64,000 bases of DNA, from positions 1 through 64,000 of the forward strand of contig CALCNX010000073.1 in NCBI GenBank assembly GCA_937899715.1, written 5' to 3'. Below are positions 26,658-39,238 of the stretch, in pieces. The DNA is from an uncultured bacterium. Its GTDB lineage: Bacteria; Bacteroidota; Ignavibacteria; Kapaibacteriales; UBA4661. Every line of letters starts with the position of its first letter. Position 1 is the first letter of the stretch. The notes beneath the pieces are model-generated. The model was not told the origin of the DNA. It did no database searches and saw only the letters and a program-made list of their open reading frames with translations. The translations under genes and the position numbers were made by a program.

Positions 26658-27530
26658 ATGTCCACACTTCAATCCATACCTGAATCAGCCTCCACGCTTG
26701 ATGCGCTGCGTATCGTCGCGGCGGAGTACGATGCTGCCGTAGCGGACTTGGTGGACAAATGCCAGTGGAACAGCAATGACGACATTCAGGAGTATTTGCG
26801 TCCGGCGCGAAAGCGCGTGGAGCTGGCACAGAAAGTTTGGCGGACATCGTTTGACCTAGCGAAACGAGGCGCGACGGCTCAGACAATTCAATCAACAGTA
26901 GAAGATATTGCAGCGAAGGCGGCTATGGCGTTTAGCAATTTTTCCTTATCTGATATCGAAGCAGAGTTTGGTATTTCACTCAACGATACGGAAATTTTTT
27001 CGGTATTACCACCACTTGAGCCAAGTCCGAAACTTGTTTCTGCACTACACTTAGCACAAGAATTGGGCGGGCAATCGGAAAAATTTAGGTCTGAAGCCAT
27101 TGTCTTTCCCGTAATGATTGAAATTTGGGAACGTAACAACAAGTTCTTTACACTATATTCAGGCGAGACACTTGTTGGCGATGCAGAACGAGGCTTAAAA
27201 GGCGAATGTGATTTCCTTTTTGCAAAAAGCACCTCGAAACGTGTTATTGGCAAGCCTGTAATGCAACTTGTTGAGGTAAAGCGAGATGATATTGACGCAT
27301 GGCTCGGTCAATGCGCCGCACAAATGCTGGGCGCAAAAATCTACAATGAGAAAAAAGGTACACCGCTTGAAACCATTTACGGTTGCGTGACAACGGGCGA
27401 CGATTGGCTTTTTCTCAGGCTCACAGGCAATGAGCTTTTTGTGGATACCCGCAAATACTATCTCGGACAAATTGGCGAACTTTTGGCAGCATTCCAACAT
27501 ATTTTGGATTACTACAAGGCAATTTTGTAA
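26658..27530 (+). CDS. PD-(D/E)XK nuclease-like protein
   Basis: This is a 290-aa protein from ATG 26658. The frame is open farther up but overlaps the preceding gene. The N-terminal half is helical. The C-terminal half shows a restriction-endonuclease-like core: Glu147 in the helix, Asp185 in GECDFLF, and Glu206-x-Lys208 in LVEVKRDD, followed by WLGQCAAQMLGA. This matches the D...ExK pattern with a downstream Gln-rich helix. No methylase partner is nearby. It is the last of four genes inserted between rpoB and rpoC. Nuclease activity is inferred from the motif. Confidence 0.6.
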   Translation: MSTLQSIPESASTLDALRIVAAEYDAAVADLVDKCQWNSNDDIQEYLRPARKRVELAQKVWRTSFDLAKRGATAQTIQSTVEDIAAKAAMAFSNFSLSDIEAEFGISLNDTEIFSVLPPLEPSPKLVSALHLAQELGGQSEKFRSEAIVFPVMIEIWERNNKFFTLYSGETLVGDAERGLKGECDFLFAKSTSKRVIGKPVMQLVEVKRDDIDAWLGQCAAQMLGAKIYNEKKGTPLETIYGCVTTGDDWLFLRLTGNELFVDTRKYYLGQIGELLAAFQHILDYYKAIL

Positions 27531-27611
27531 AGAATTTGCCAAGAAACTCACAACAACAACGTAAAAAAATCATAATTCTCACTTCAAACACAAGCAGAGG
27601 GCATACATTAC

Positions 27612-31946
<4,335 letters not shown>

Positions 31947-31980
31947 CCATAATTTGACACAACATTTTCGGGCAAACATG

Positions 31981-32024
31981 AAAGCCCCACGACCAGTATT
32001 GATGCGGTCGTGGGGCTTTGTTCT
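31981..32024 (+). terminator. Terminator of rpoC
   Basis: Perfect 14-bp stem AAAGCCCCACGACC/GGTCGTGGGGCTTT with an 11-base loop, followed by GTTCTGT. A very similar hairpin occurs after meaB at 37470-37509. Confidence 0.9.
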
Positions 32025-32043
32025 GTATCTATGTAAACAATCA

Positions 32044-32078
32044 CTGTCAGCGTATAAGCGCTGACACATTATTTTTTT
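32044..32078 (+). terminator. Second hairpin terminator after rpoC
   Basis: Perfect 8-bp stem TGTCAGCG/CGCTGACA with a six-base loop, then a T-rich run (ATTATTTTTTT). It forms a tandem backup to the first terminator. Confidence 0.75.
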
Positions 32079-32414
32079 GTGTGTTGTGTCTGTGGATTTT
32101 GAAGAAGCATTGGGTTGCGCTTCAGTAATAATAAACTGGAAAACAAGGGAACGGCACTCTATCTGGTGGAAAGCCGTAAGGGTAATGTCGAGGTAATGCT
32201 TTTACCATGAGCCGTCACTTTGGGGTACATAAATAGCAGGTAACAACTGTTTCGAGGACTAATGAGGAATAGTATTTCCCCTTATTCCCTTTCCTATTGA
32301 TATAGCCGAAAACAACGAAAAATTTTGTAATTTGGCTGCGCCTTCTTCGCTCAATTACAATTTTCGTACACTAATTTTCGTAGCAGTGTCTTTGGCATTT
32401 TCTGCGACCACATT
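32079..32414. other. Non-coding region upstream of rnr, possibly structured
   Basis: About 335 bases with no ORF I support. Several short complementary pairs could fold on the plus strand: ACGGC/GCCGT around 32149-32176, GGTAA/TTACC around 32191-32206, GGAATA/TATTCC around 32270-32288, and TTGTAATT (32325) with AATTACAA (32353). It probably holds the rnr promoter and leader. No known riboswitch class fits. Confidence 0.35.
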
Positions 32415-34931
32415 ATGTTCCCTGACAACAACCAGATTCTTGAGTTGCTGAAAAAAGCCGCTCCTGCCACCCTGCGTCTGCATGACATTGCAGAGCATTT
32501 TCATTTCGCCACCAATTCTTCTGATTACGAGCAGTTGCGCATCGTACTTGCGCGGCTCGTGGACGATAAAACAATATATCGCTCCACACGCCGCAAGTAC
32601 GGCGTGGAAATACCTCCGGCAGAAACATCCGTGAAAGCAAAACAGGCAGTGCGCGAGGTGAAAAACAACGCCACGACGTTTGAAGGCATTATGACCATAG
32701 ACGGCTATAACGGTGTTGTTTCGACAGATTCAAAAGAATTTCCGCACATTACTGTCAAGCGTCCCAATCTTGGTACGGCGTTCAACGGCGACCGTGTGCG
32801 TGTGAAGCTCCTTGCGTTGCGCAAGCAGTCCAAAGTCACGGGCGAGGTCGTCGAAATCGTAGAGCGTGCTCCTACGCGCTTTGTGGGCAAACTCGAAAGC
32901 AATGACGATTTTACGTTTTTCATTCCCGACGATGACCACATTCACGTGGATTTTCTTGTGCATCCCAAACGCATGATGGATGCAGGCGATGGCGATAAAG
33001 TTGTCGTTGAGATTTACCGTTGGGACGACCCGATGAAATCACCCGAAGCGCGCGTGGTTGAGATTCTGGGACGTGCTGGTACTGCCAGCGTCGAATTCTC
33101 GTCCGTTCTGCGCGAATTCAAACTGGTTCGTGATTTTGCTCCCAAAGTGGAGCAAGAAGCACTTGAGGTTGCCGTACCGATTTCAAAAGCAGAAATTGCA
33201 CGGCGTTTGGATATGCGAAAGCACACGATTATTACCATTGACCCTGTGGATGCGAAAGATTTCGATGACGCACTATCACTGGAAAAGCTGGACAATGGCA
33301 ATATCCGTCTGGGTGTGCATATTGCTGATGTGAGTCATTACGTCACCGAAGGCTCAGAATTAGACGAGGAAGCGCTCAAGCGCGGCAATAGCACGTATCT
33401 TGTAGACGGCGTGGTTTCGATGCTTCCGCACACGCTCTCCAGCAATATGTGTTCGCTGGTGCCAAACGAAGACCGCCTTGCTTATTCGGTGCTGATAGAA
33501 TTTTCGCCCCGCGGAGCGATTAAATCCTACGAAATCCGCGAAACCGTCATTCACAGCAAACGCCGTTTTACCTACGAAGAAGTGCAAGACGTGATAGACG
33601 GTAAGTCGGATGATCCTCTTAAAGCCTTGATTTTTGAGTTAAACTCTTTTGCGGACGTGCTGCGCAAAAAACGCTACTCCGTCGGCGGTATTGACTTCGA
33701 GACCAGTGAAGTACGTTTTGTGCTGGATGAGAACAAACAACCCGTCAAAGCAATGCTCAAACGCCGCACCGATGCTACGTCGCTCGTGGAGGAATTCATG
33801 CTGGCGGCAAACCGCGTGGTGGCGGAACACGTGAAAAAACTCTCCTCGCAGTATCGCCTCAAAAAAGTGCTGCCCTTCATGTACCGCATCCACGACCAGC
33901 CCGACCCCGAAAAACTTGGCTTGGCGTTCAGTCTCGTGCGGTCATTTGGCGTAGTCGCCCCAACGGTGGAGAAAATCACGTCCAGAGACATCAATGCCTT
34001 TTTGCAAAGTCTCTCCGGGCATCCGGGACAAATGGCGATGAATCAAGTGATGCTGCGCTCTATGGCAAAGGCAGTCTATGCCGAGTACAATATCGGTCAT
34101 TATGGCTTGGGCTTCGATTACTACTCCCATTTCACCTCGCCTATTCGCCGTTATCCCGACCTGATTGTTCATCGTTTACTGAAAGAATTTGCCCTTGCCA
34201 AGCCTGACGCAGACCGTGTTCGTGAGCTTTCCGAGCATCTGCCCGCCGTAAGTGCGCATTGCTCCACAACCGAGCGCCTGTCCACCGAAGCCGAGCGTGC
34301 TTCTATCAAACTCACCCAGACAGCGCTTGCACTCTCGCATCTGGGCGAAGAATTTAACGGTACGATAACGGGCGTAACGCATTTCGGAATTTTCGTGATG
34401 GTGGATGACCTCTATGCGGAAGGTTTGGTGCGGGTGCTGGACTTACCGACGGATTATTATTACCACAATGAGCGTGAATTTTCTTTGGTGGGCAAGTACA
34501 CCAAACGAAAGTTTCAAATGGGAATGCGCGTTCGTGTGCGGATTGCAAAGGTTAATCTTCAAAAACGCGAGTTGGATTTCCTTTATACCGGAAAGCCCAT
34601 GACACCAGAAGAACTCGCCGAAGTCAATGCCAAGCGTGCCGAAACCTCACTTCTCGCCAAAGAAGCCAAAGGCAAAGGCGATGATTCGTTGTCGGTGGAA
34701 AGCGTCCTCAAGACCGCGCTGCGAAAAGAGAAAAAAGCCGCCGGACACCACGCAAGTCAGAAAGCACGACGCGAAAGCGGTCAAGGCGGTGGTGCAAAAA
34801 GCGGAACATCACAAGGCAAAAAGTCGAAAGGCGGAAAAGCCGGAACTGGCGCAGGCATCACACGTAAAGCGCTCAAAACCTTGAAAACAAGTTCGCAAAG
34901 TTCTTCCCAAGGTAGAAAGAAAAAACGTTAA
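32415..34931 (+). CDS. rnr: Ribonuclease R
   Basis: This is an 838-aa 3'-5' exoribonuclease of the RNB family that degrades structured RNA. An N-terminal winged-helix-like segment (residues 1-60) precedes the cold-shock RNA-binding domains. The RNB catalytic domain has the acidic signature IDPVDAKDFDDALS and a later SPIRRYPDLIVHR. The S1 domain is near residues 640-720 (GTITGVTHFGIFVMVDDL). A 100-residue Lys/Gly/Ser-rich basic tail ends the protein. No neighbour is clearly cotranscribed. Confidence 0.97.
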   Translation: MFPDNNQILELLKKAAPATLRLHDIAEHFHFATNSSDYEQLRIVLARLVDDKTIYRSTRRKYGVEIPPAETSVKAKQAVREVKNNATTFEGIMTIDGYNGVVSTDSKEFPHITVKRPNLGTAFNGDRVRVKLLALRKQSKVTGEVVEIVERAPTRFVGKLESNDDFTFFIPDDDHIHVDFLVHPKRMMDAGDGDKVVVEIYRWDDPMKSPEARVVEILGRAGTASVEFSSVLREFKLVRDFAPKVEQEALEVAVPISKAEIARRLDMRKHTIITIDPVDAKDFDDALSLEKLDNGNIRLGVHIADVSHYVTEGSELDEEALKRGNSTYLVDGVVSMLPHTLSSNMCSLVPNEDRLAYSVLIEFSPRGAIKSYEIRETVIHSKRRFTYEEVQDVIDGKSDDPLKALIFELNSFADVLRKKRYSVGGIDFETSEVRFVLDENKQPVKAMLKRRTDATSLVEEFMLAANRVVAEHVKKLSSQYRLKKVLPFMYRIHDQPDPEKLGLAFSLVRSFGVVAPTVEKITSRDINAFLQSLSGHPGQMAMNQVMLRSMAKAVYAEYNIGHYGLGFDYYSHFTSPIRRYPDLIVHRLLKEFALAKPDADRVRELSEHLPAVSAHCSTTERLSTEAERASIKLTQTALALSHLGEEFNGTITGVTHFGIFVMVDDLYAEGLVRVLDLPTDYYYHNEREFSLVGKYTKRKFQMGMRVRVRIAKVNLQKRELDFLYTGKPMTPEELAEVNAKRAETSLLAKEAKGKGDDSLSVESVLKTALRKEKKAAGHHASQKARRESGQGGGAKSGTSQGKKSKGGKAGTGAGITRKALKTLKTSSQSSSQGRKKKR

Positions 34932-34943
34932 GAAACAGGGTAG

Positions 34944-35027
34944 TGATGAGTTTTGAGTGTTAGGCTGTGATTTCTTTGAAGCTGTTATTCAGCAACAGAT
35001 TATGCCGAAGAAACTCAAAACTCATCA
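34944..35027. repeat. 15-bp inverted repeat downstream of rnr
   Basis: TGATGAGTTTTGAGT (34944-34958) and ACTCAAAACTCATCA (35013-35027) are perfect reverse complements with a 54-base spacer. The spacer has its own hairpin GCTGTTATTCAGCAACAG. The right arm overlaps the second copy (35020-35037) of the 18-bp dispersed repeat found after rpoB. Confidence 0.7.
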
Positions 35028-35045
35028 TTCAAAACTTAACACGAT

Positions 35046-35396
35046 TCAAATGGTTTCTGATTTGAGAAAATCGCCGTCAATGATAAGCAATTTTACTCCG
35101 TTTGTGGCAGTGGAGCGGTGGGAACTCATGTCGTCTGAGACAATATAGGTCATGCCTGCACGTAGTATCCAAACCTTGCCACCTTCTAGCTCGCTCACAA
35201 ATTCTCCTTCCAAGCAGTGAACAATATGACCTTTCTGGCACCAGTGGTCAGCGATGTATCCTGCCGAATACTCCACGATGCGTAAACGCAGCCCCTGAAA
35301 GTGAAGTGTCTGCCAAAAGGCTGTGCCTGTTTCGCCTGGGTGTTCTGTTTTTTCGACCGTTGTCCAGTCAATGACTTGAAATGGAATGGGAATCAT
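35046..35396 (-). CDS. DHCW-motif-type cupin protein
   Basis: This is a 116-aa single-domain cupin. The stretch ADHWCQKGHIVHCLEGEF and the later GMTYIVSDDMSSHRS match small cupins named for a conserved Asp-His-Cys/Trp motif. The histidines may bind a metal. The function is unknown for the family. The layout suggests a single-gene transcript. Confidence 0.82.
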   Translation of the reverse strand: MIPIPFQVIDWTTVEKTEHPGETGTAFWQTLHFQGLRLRIVEYSAGYIADHWCQKGHIVHCLEGEFVSELEGGKVWILRAGMTYIVSDDMSSHRSTATNGVKLLIIDGDFLKSETI

Positions 35397-35474
35397 AATT
35401 TGATGAGTGTTATTTCACAATTGATGAAAAGTTGCTCTCTGGGTACTGCAAAATAAATGCCGTAAAATCTACCT

Positions 35475-35771
35475 TCACGGCATTGTTGCGTTTTCCCAAT
35501 GTGCTAATGTTTTCATTGCTTCTTCGGTGCTTGTGCCACACATTTCTTCGGAGGGCATAAGGCTTACGCACACGGCAGGACGCTCCGGTTGACCAAAAAT
35601 AGCGCACGTATTTTCTGCTGTTAGCTGGATGCAGCGCACACCTGCGGGCTTGCCCAAGGGCATACCCGGTATGGGCGATGAAATGGAAGGCGCAATGCAA
35701 CACGCTCCGCAACCCAAGCGACATTCTATTGTCTTACTATGCAACGGTAGAGTGGTGAGTTCGTGTCTCAT
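35475..35771 (-). CDS. YkgJ-family cysteine cluster protein
   Basis: This is a 98-aa protein with the YkgJ pattern: CRLGCGACC near residues 17-25, then CIQL, C-AIF and RPAVC, eight cysteines in all, likely binding Zn or an Fe-S cluster. PSISSPIPGMPLGKPAGVRC is typical of the family. Its start overlaps the stop of the upstream Spy-like gene (ATGA), so it is probably the last gene of that operon. The function is unknown. Confidence 0.88.
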   Translation of the reverse strand: MRHELTTLPLHSKTIECRLGCGACCIAPSISSPIPGMPLGKPAGVRCIQLTAENTCAIFGQPERPAVCVSLMPSEEMCGTSTEEAMKTLAHWENATMP

Positions 35772-36154
35772 GGTGTTTGGAACAATCGTTTTCTACCACG
35801 CTCCATCTGTTCGTAGCGCTTACGGACTCGCTCTTGCTGCTCGGGGGTCAAAAGTGGCATGAGGTCGTGCTTCATGGAGTCCAGTATCATAATTTGTTGT
35901 TTGCGGTAATTTCGTGTCTCGCTCGCCATTGCCGTACCGTAGTGGTGCAAAACACGTGCGACAGTATCGCGCTTCTCCGGCAGTGGTTCGATAAAATTCA
36001 TCGCTCCGGCAACAAATCGTTCTTCATTGCCGAGAAAAAGTGCGGTGCGTTGTGCGCGTTTGCCAATCACCGTCCCTGTTACCAAGCCACCGATAATCAT
36101 GCCAAGCAAGAGCGTGCCGCCCAGCACAAGTGCAGATTTGAGTTTCGGATTCAT
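35768..36154 (-). CDS. Membrane-anchored Spy/CpxP-like protein
   Basis: This is a 128-aa protein from ATG 36154. The frame is open seven codons up. One N-terminal membrane helix rich in Gly (LVLGGTLLLGMIIGGLVTG) is followed by a helical periplasmic region ending LMPLLTPEQQERVRKRYEQM, whose LTPEQ resembles the LTxxQ motif of Spy/CpxP proteins. It lies after a membrane protein and an ECF sigma factor, the same arrangement as the operon at 10307-12294. A role in envelope stress sensing is inferred. Confidence 0.78.
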   Translation of the reverse strand: MNPKLKSALVLGGTLLLGMIIGGLVTGTVIGKRAQRTALFLGNEERFVAGAMNFIEPLPEKRDTVARVLHHYGTAMASETRNYRKQQIMILDSMKHDLMPLLTPEQQERVRKRYEQMERGRKRLFQTP

Positions 36155-36215
36155 ATTGGTATCGTTATTGTACAAGTATAAAAGATTGAGTGTTACGGTT
36201 CAGGCAAGCGAAATG

Positions 36216-36539
36216 CTACTCGTCAGGAAGCACCCAATCAACGCTGCCCTCGTGCATATCCATACTTTGCACCATACCAAAGGCGGCAGAGATTGACCAT
36301 TCATCGCCGGAAGAAAGATTGTATGCGCTCAATAGCGTGATAACGACCGCGCCTGCTATTACCACAGGGCGGAAGAGCGCGGACAATTCGTTCGCAAACA
36401 CATCGAAAGGGTTCATGCTTACGTCGCGGAGCGCATAGAGACGCGCGTGCAGGCGTTCCGCAAAATGGGGTTGAAAATGGCTTTCATTGGCGAAATTCTT
36501 GAAAGCCTCATCAAGACTGGGTTTGTTTGTGGGATTCAT
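36216..36539 (-). CDS. Small membrane protein, possible anti-sigma factor
   Basis: This is a 107-aa protein with a charged N-terminal helix (SLDEAFKNFANESHFQPHFAERL), one membrane segment near residues 58-74, and a short acidic periplasmic end. It lies directly after the ECF sigma gene, where an anti-sigma factor is expected, but I see no anti-sigma signature. It is transcribed with the Spy-like gene that follows. Confidence 0.65.
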   Translation of the reverse strand: MNPTNKPSLDEAFKNFANESHFQPHFAERLHARLYALRDVSMNPFDVFANELSALFRPVVIAGAVVITLLSAYNLSSGDEWSISAAFGMVQSMDMHEGSVDWVLPDE

Positions 36540-36584
36540 GGCAATATCTCGTTTCGTAGAATAAAGAATATCCTCAAAATGGCA

Positions 36585-37139
36585 TCATTCTTCCATCATA
36601 TCCGTAAAGTGCGGCGCAAGCAAATCGCGCAATTTTTTTCGTGCAATCGAAAGCCGTGAAAGTACCGTGCCGATAGGAATAGCAAGGATTTCTGCCGTCT
36701 CTTCGGTGGAATAACCATTCACGAGGCGTAACACAACGACATCCCGTGCATCGGCGGAAAGCCGTGCCAGCGCTTGTTCGATGAGTGCCATGTCGCCGTG
36801 CGGTTCTGCATCATTACTGCGGATATCGGCGGCATCTTCCACAGGGCGGAAGAGCGTAAAACGGTGCTTGCGGCGCTTGAGTTCGTTGAGCGAGAGGTTG
36901 ATAGCGATGCGCGTCAGATATGTTTTCACGCTTGAGTCGCCGCGAAACTTCGGGAGTGCTTCGTAAAATCGTATAAATACTTGCTGACCGATTTCATCTA
37001 CCTCGTCGCAGCGCCCGAGCATACCCGTGATGGTCGCAGCGATAGGGCGCTCGTAGCGGCGCACTATGAGCGTAAAAGCAGCACCGTCGCCGCCGAGCGT
37101 TGCTGCAATGAGGTCTGTATCGCTGAGGTCGGTCTTCAG
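36585..37139 (-). CDS. RNA polymerase ECF sigma factor with non-canonical start
   Basis: Region 2 (DEIGQQVFIRFYEALPKF, then TYLTRIAINLS) and region 4 (ARLSADARDVVVLRL, then helix-turn-helix YSTEETAEILAIPIGTVLSRL) are clear. A GTG at 37064 would give 159 aa but cuts off sigma region 2.1. The upstream codons read LSDTDLIAATLGGDGAAFTL, typical of a sigma-factor N-terminus, and the frame stays open to a stop at 37155-37157 with no ATG, GTG or TTG. I start at CTG 37139 (184 aa). ATT at 37109 is an alternative, and a frameshift is possible. It heads a sigma/membrane protein/Spy-like/YkgJ operon. Confidence 0.85.
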   Translation of the reverse strand: MKTDLSDTDLIAATLGGDGAAFTLIVRRYERPIAATITGMLGRCDEVDEIGQQVFIRFYEALPKFRGDSSVKTYLTRIAINLSLNELKRRKHRFTLFRPVEDAADIRSNDAEPHGDMALIEQALARLSADARDVVVLRLVNGYSTEETAEILAIPIGTVLSRLSIARKKLRDLLAPHFTDMMEE

Positions 37140-37227
37140 AACGTCAGAGAAGGTTCAGTGAGTAATGAATTGCTTATCAGGGATTAGACAGAGGGTGGGT
37201 AGAAAATATTCACAAATTGCTGTGGTT

Positions 37228-37425
37228 CTATTTTGTTTTCAGCACCTGGCGGAAAACTTCGATTCCTTTTTCCTTGAAGTTGCTTAAAGTTTTTTCGTGT
37301 TTTACTTTGTAGAATTGCTCAAAGCTATTTGGGCGGACAGGATTGAAGAAAATTGTATCATTCGGCAAAAGTAGACCTAATGCGGTTTTCAGAAAAATGT
37401 TACGCAACTTCAAAAATAATTTCAA
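37228..37425 (-). CDS. Doubtful small ORF
   Basis: A 65-aa ORF with a TTG start in the 370-base stretch between the sigma factor and meaB. It is Lys/Phe/Asn-rich, matches nothing I recognise and has no ribosome-binding site. It could be a gene remnant or chance in AT-rich sequence. Apart from the terminator after meaB, nothing else is visible in this stretch. Confidence 0.18.
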   Translation of the reverse strand: MKLFLKLRNIFLKTALGLLLPNDTIFFNPVRPNSFEQFYKVKHEKTLSNFKEKGIEVFRQVLKTK

Positions 37426-37469
37426 CGTAAAAATGGCATTACATTTCTAAAAGTACATCCTCGGAAAAG

Positions 37470-37509
37470 AAGGCCTCGCGACCGAATTAAATACTGCTCG
37501 TGGGGCTTT
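37470..37509 (-). terminator. Terminator of meaB
   Basis: The hairpin lies two bases past the meaB stop. On the minus strand AAAGCCCCACGAGCAGTATT pairs imperfectly with GGTCGCGAGGCCTT, followed by CTTTTCC. It shares most positions, including the loop CAGTATT, with the rpoC terminator at 31981. Confidence 0.6.
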
Positions 37510-37511
37510 TT

Positions 37512-38549
37512 CTATTCCACCTTTTTCTTCCATACCGTCTCCAAAGCCCCCAAAAACTGTACCGCCGCCGATGTTGGCGAGAGTGTTTCCTCGAACACGC
37601 TTTGCTCTAGTGCGCTCTTGAGAGCGCGAAGTTCCGGCTCGCGCTCCACCAATCGCTGAAGGCCGTTATTGACTGCTTCGCGCATCCAGCGTACTGCCTG
37701 CGAGCGTCGTAATTGCTTAATGCGTTCGGGGTTCTCTTTAGCAAACCGCGTCATAGTTCCCCAAATTTCTTCCAAACCACTCCGTTCCACAGCACTGCAT
37801 AGCACGACAGGTACTTGCCAATCCTCGTATTTTGGCGCTGCAAAGTGCAGCCCGTTACGGATATGCTGCGCAGCACGCTCGGCTGCTTCACGGTTCGATG
37901 CTTCCGCTTTGTTGATAGCTATACCGTCGGCAAGTTCCATAATGCCCCGTTTCATTCCTTGCAACTCATCGCCCGCACCGGCAAGCGCCAGCACAAGAAA
38001 AAAATCTACCATCTGCGCAACGGCTGTTTCTGACTGCCCCACACCGACCGTTTCCACAAGCACAATATCGAATCCCGCCGCCTCGCACAGAAGCATTGTT
38101 TCGCGGGTGCGCCGTGCCACACCGCCTAATGTTTTACCTGCGGGTGAAGGACGAATAAAAGCGCTATCGGAGCGCGAAAGCTCCATCATGCGGGTTTTAT
38201 CACCCAGAATACTGCCGCCCGTGCGTTCGCTCGACGGGTCTATTGCCAGCACCGCCACTTTTTTATTTGCTTGAATAAGCATGAGTCCGAATGCCTCAAT
38301 AAACGTGCTTTTGCCCACACCCGGCACACCGGTAATGCCGATTCTCCTTGACTTACCCGTGTGCGGTAGAATCGTGTTCAAGAGTTCTTGCGCTTTATCC
38401 GCATCCTCCGCCCGAGCACTTTCCACAAGCGTAATAGCTTTTGCTAAAGCACGGCGATTGCCGGAGCAGAGCGCCTCAGCGAGTGCTTGAACACTTGTTT
38501 GAATACTTGCTTGTTTGCTTGCCGTCGTGAGTGGCGCATCACTCTTCAT
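37512..38549 (-). CDS. meaB: Methylmalonyl-CoA mutase-associated GTPase MeaB
   Basis: This 345-aa G3E-type P-loop GTPase protects and loads methylmalonyl-CoA mutase with adenosylcobalamin. Walker A is GVPGVGKST (residues 74-82), followed by AIDPSSERTGGSILGDKTRM, VETVGVGQSE and a guanine-specificity NKAE. Length is typical. The mutase subunits themselves are not in this window. It lies 17 bases after ccmB and may share its transcript. Confidence 0.95.
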   Translation of the reverse strand: MKSDAPLTTASKQASIQTSVQALAEALCSGNRRALAKAITLVESARAEDADKAQELLNTILPHTGKSRRIGITGVPGVGKSTFIEAFGLMLIQANKKVAVLAIDPSSERTGGSILGDKTRMMELSRSDSAFIRPSPAGKTLGGVARRTRETMLLCEAAGFDIVLVETVGVGQSETAVAQMVDFFLVLALAGAGDELQGMKRGIMELADGIAINKAEASNREAAERAAQHIRNGLHFAAPKYEDWQVPVVLCSAVERSGLEEIWGTMTRFAKENPERIKQLRRSQAVRWMREAVNNGLQRLVEREPELRALKSALEQSVFEETLSPTSAAVQFLGALETVWKKKVE

Positions 38550-38566
38550 CTTGCCTCCATTATTGA

Positions 38567-39238
38567 CTACTCTTTCCAGACAAAATCAAAAAGCATAAAG
38601 GAAACAGCAATCACCACGACCATATACGCACCGATAATTTGAAAATTATTCCGTGCCTCAGCGAAAGCAACACCGGAGAGCGCTTGGTACGTGGTTTCCA
38701 CACCGGAAAGAATAAGCGGCAGAAGCACCGGAAACGATAGCACCGGAAAAAGTGCCGCTTTGGTATTCGCTTTTGCAATGATAGCCGCAATAATCGTCGT
38801 CGCGCTTGCCGTAGCAAGGCTTCCCAGCACAAAACTTGTCCAGAAGAGCAGTGGGGAACGAATTTCGACATCATTGATAAACACAAAAAATGCAATCGTT
38901 GCCAAACCGTACAACAGAAGCGTCAGCGCCATATTGAAGAGAAGTTTGCCAAAGTAAATAGCCAGCGAAGGTGCATGAAGACTGAGCATGAGCGATGTGC
39001 CGCGCTCCTCTTCGCTCACAAAACTTTTCTGCAAGCCCGTCATCGCACTAAAAAAAAGGACTATCCACAGCATAGATGCCGCAATACCATTAGTGATTTT
39101 TTCTCCTGCCGAGCTAAATGCAATAACAGCGACCGCAGTCAACACGAACATCAAAATAGCATTCATCGCATAGCGCGTCTTGACTTCACTACGAACATCT
39201 TTGAGAAAAACAGCAATCACGCTTCGCAGCATCTTCAT
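38567..39238 (-). CDS. ccmB: Heme exporter subunit CcmB-like
   Basis: This is a 223-aa membrane protein with six helices. It has the CcmB-type N-terminus VFLKDVRSEVKTRYAMN and the conserved FFSAMTGLQKSFVSEEERGT loop. CcmB is the permease of the CcmAB complex for cytochrome c maturation. No ccmA, ccmC or other maturation gene is in the window, so the ATPase partner must be elsewhere. Its start overlaps the stop of the gene upstream (four bases), suggesting coupling. Confidence 0.88.
   Translation of the reverse strand: MKMLRSVIAVFLKDVRSEVKTRYAMNAILMFVLTAVAVIAFSSAGEKITNGIAASMLWIVLFFSAMTGLQKSFVSEEERGTSLMLSLHAPSLAIYFGKLLFNMALTLLLYGLATIAFFVFINDVEIRSPLLFWTSFVLGSLATASATTIIAAIIAKANTKAALFPVLSFPVLLPLILSGVETTYQALSGVAFAEARNNFQIIGAYMVVVIAVSFMLFDFVWKE

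Noticed and set aside
32140..32190. Resemblance to a cobalamin riboswitch (AAGGGAA followed by GGTGGAAAGCC)
   Set aside because: The order and spacing do not fit, the CCCGC-ACTGT part is missing, and the downstream gene is RNase R.
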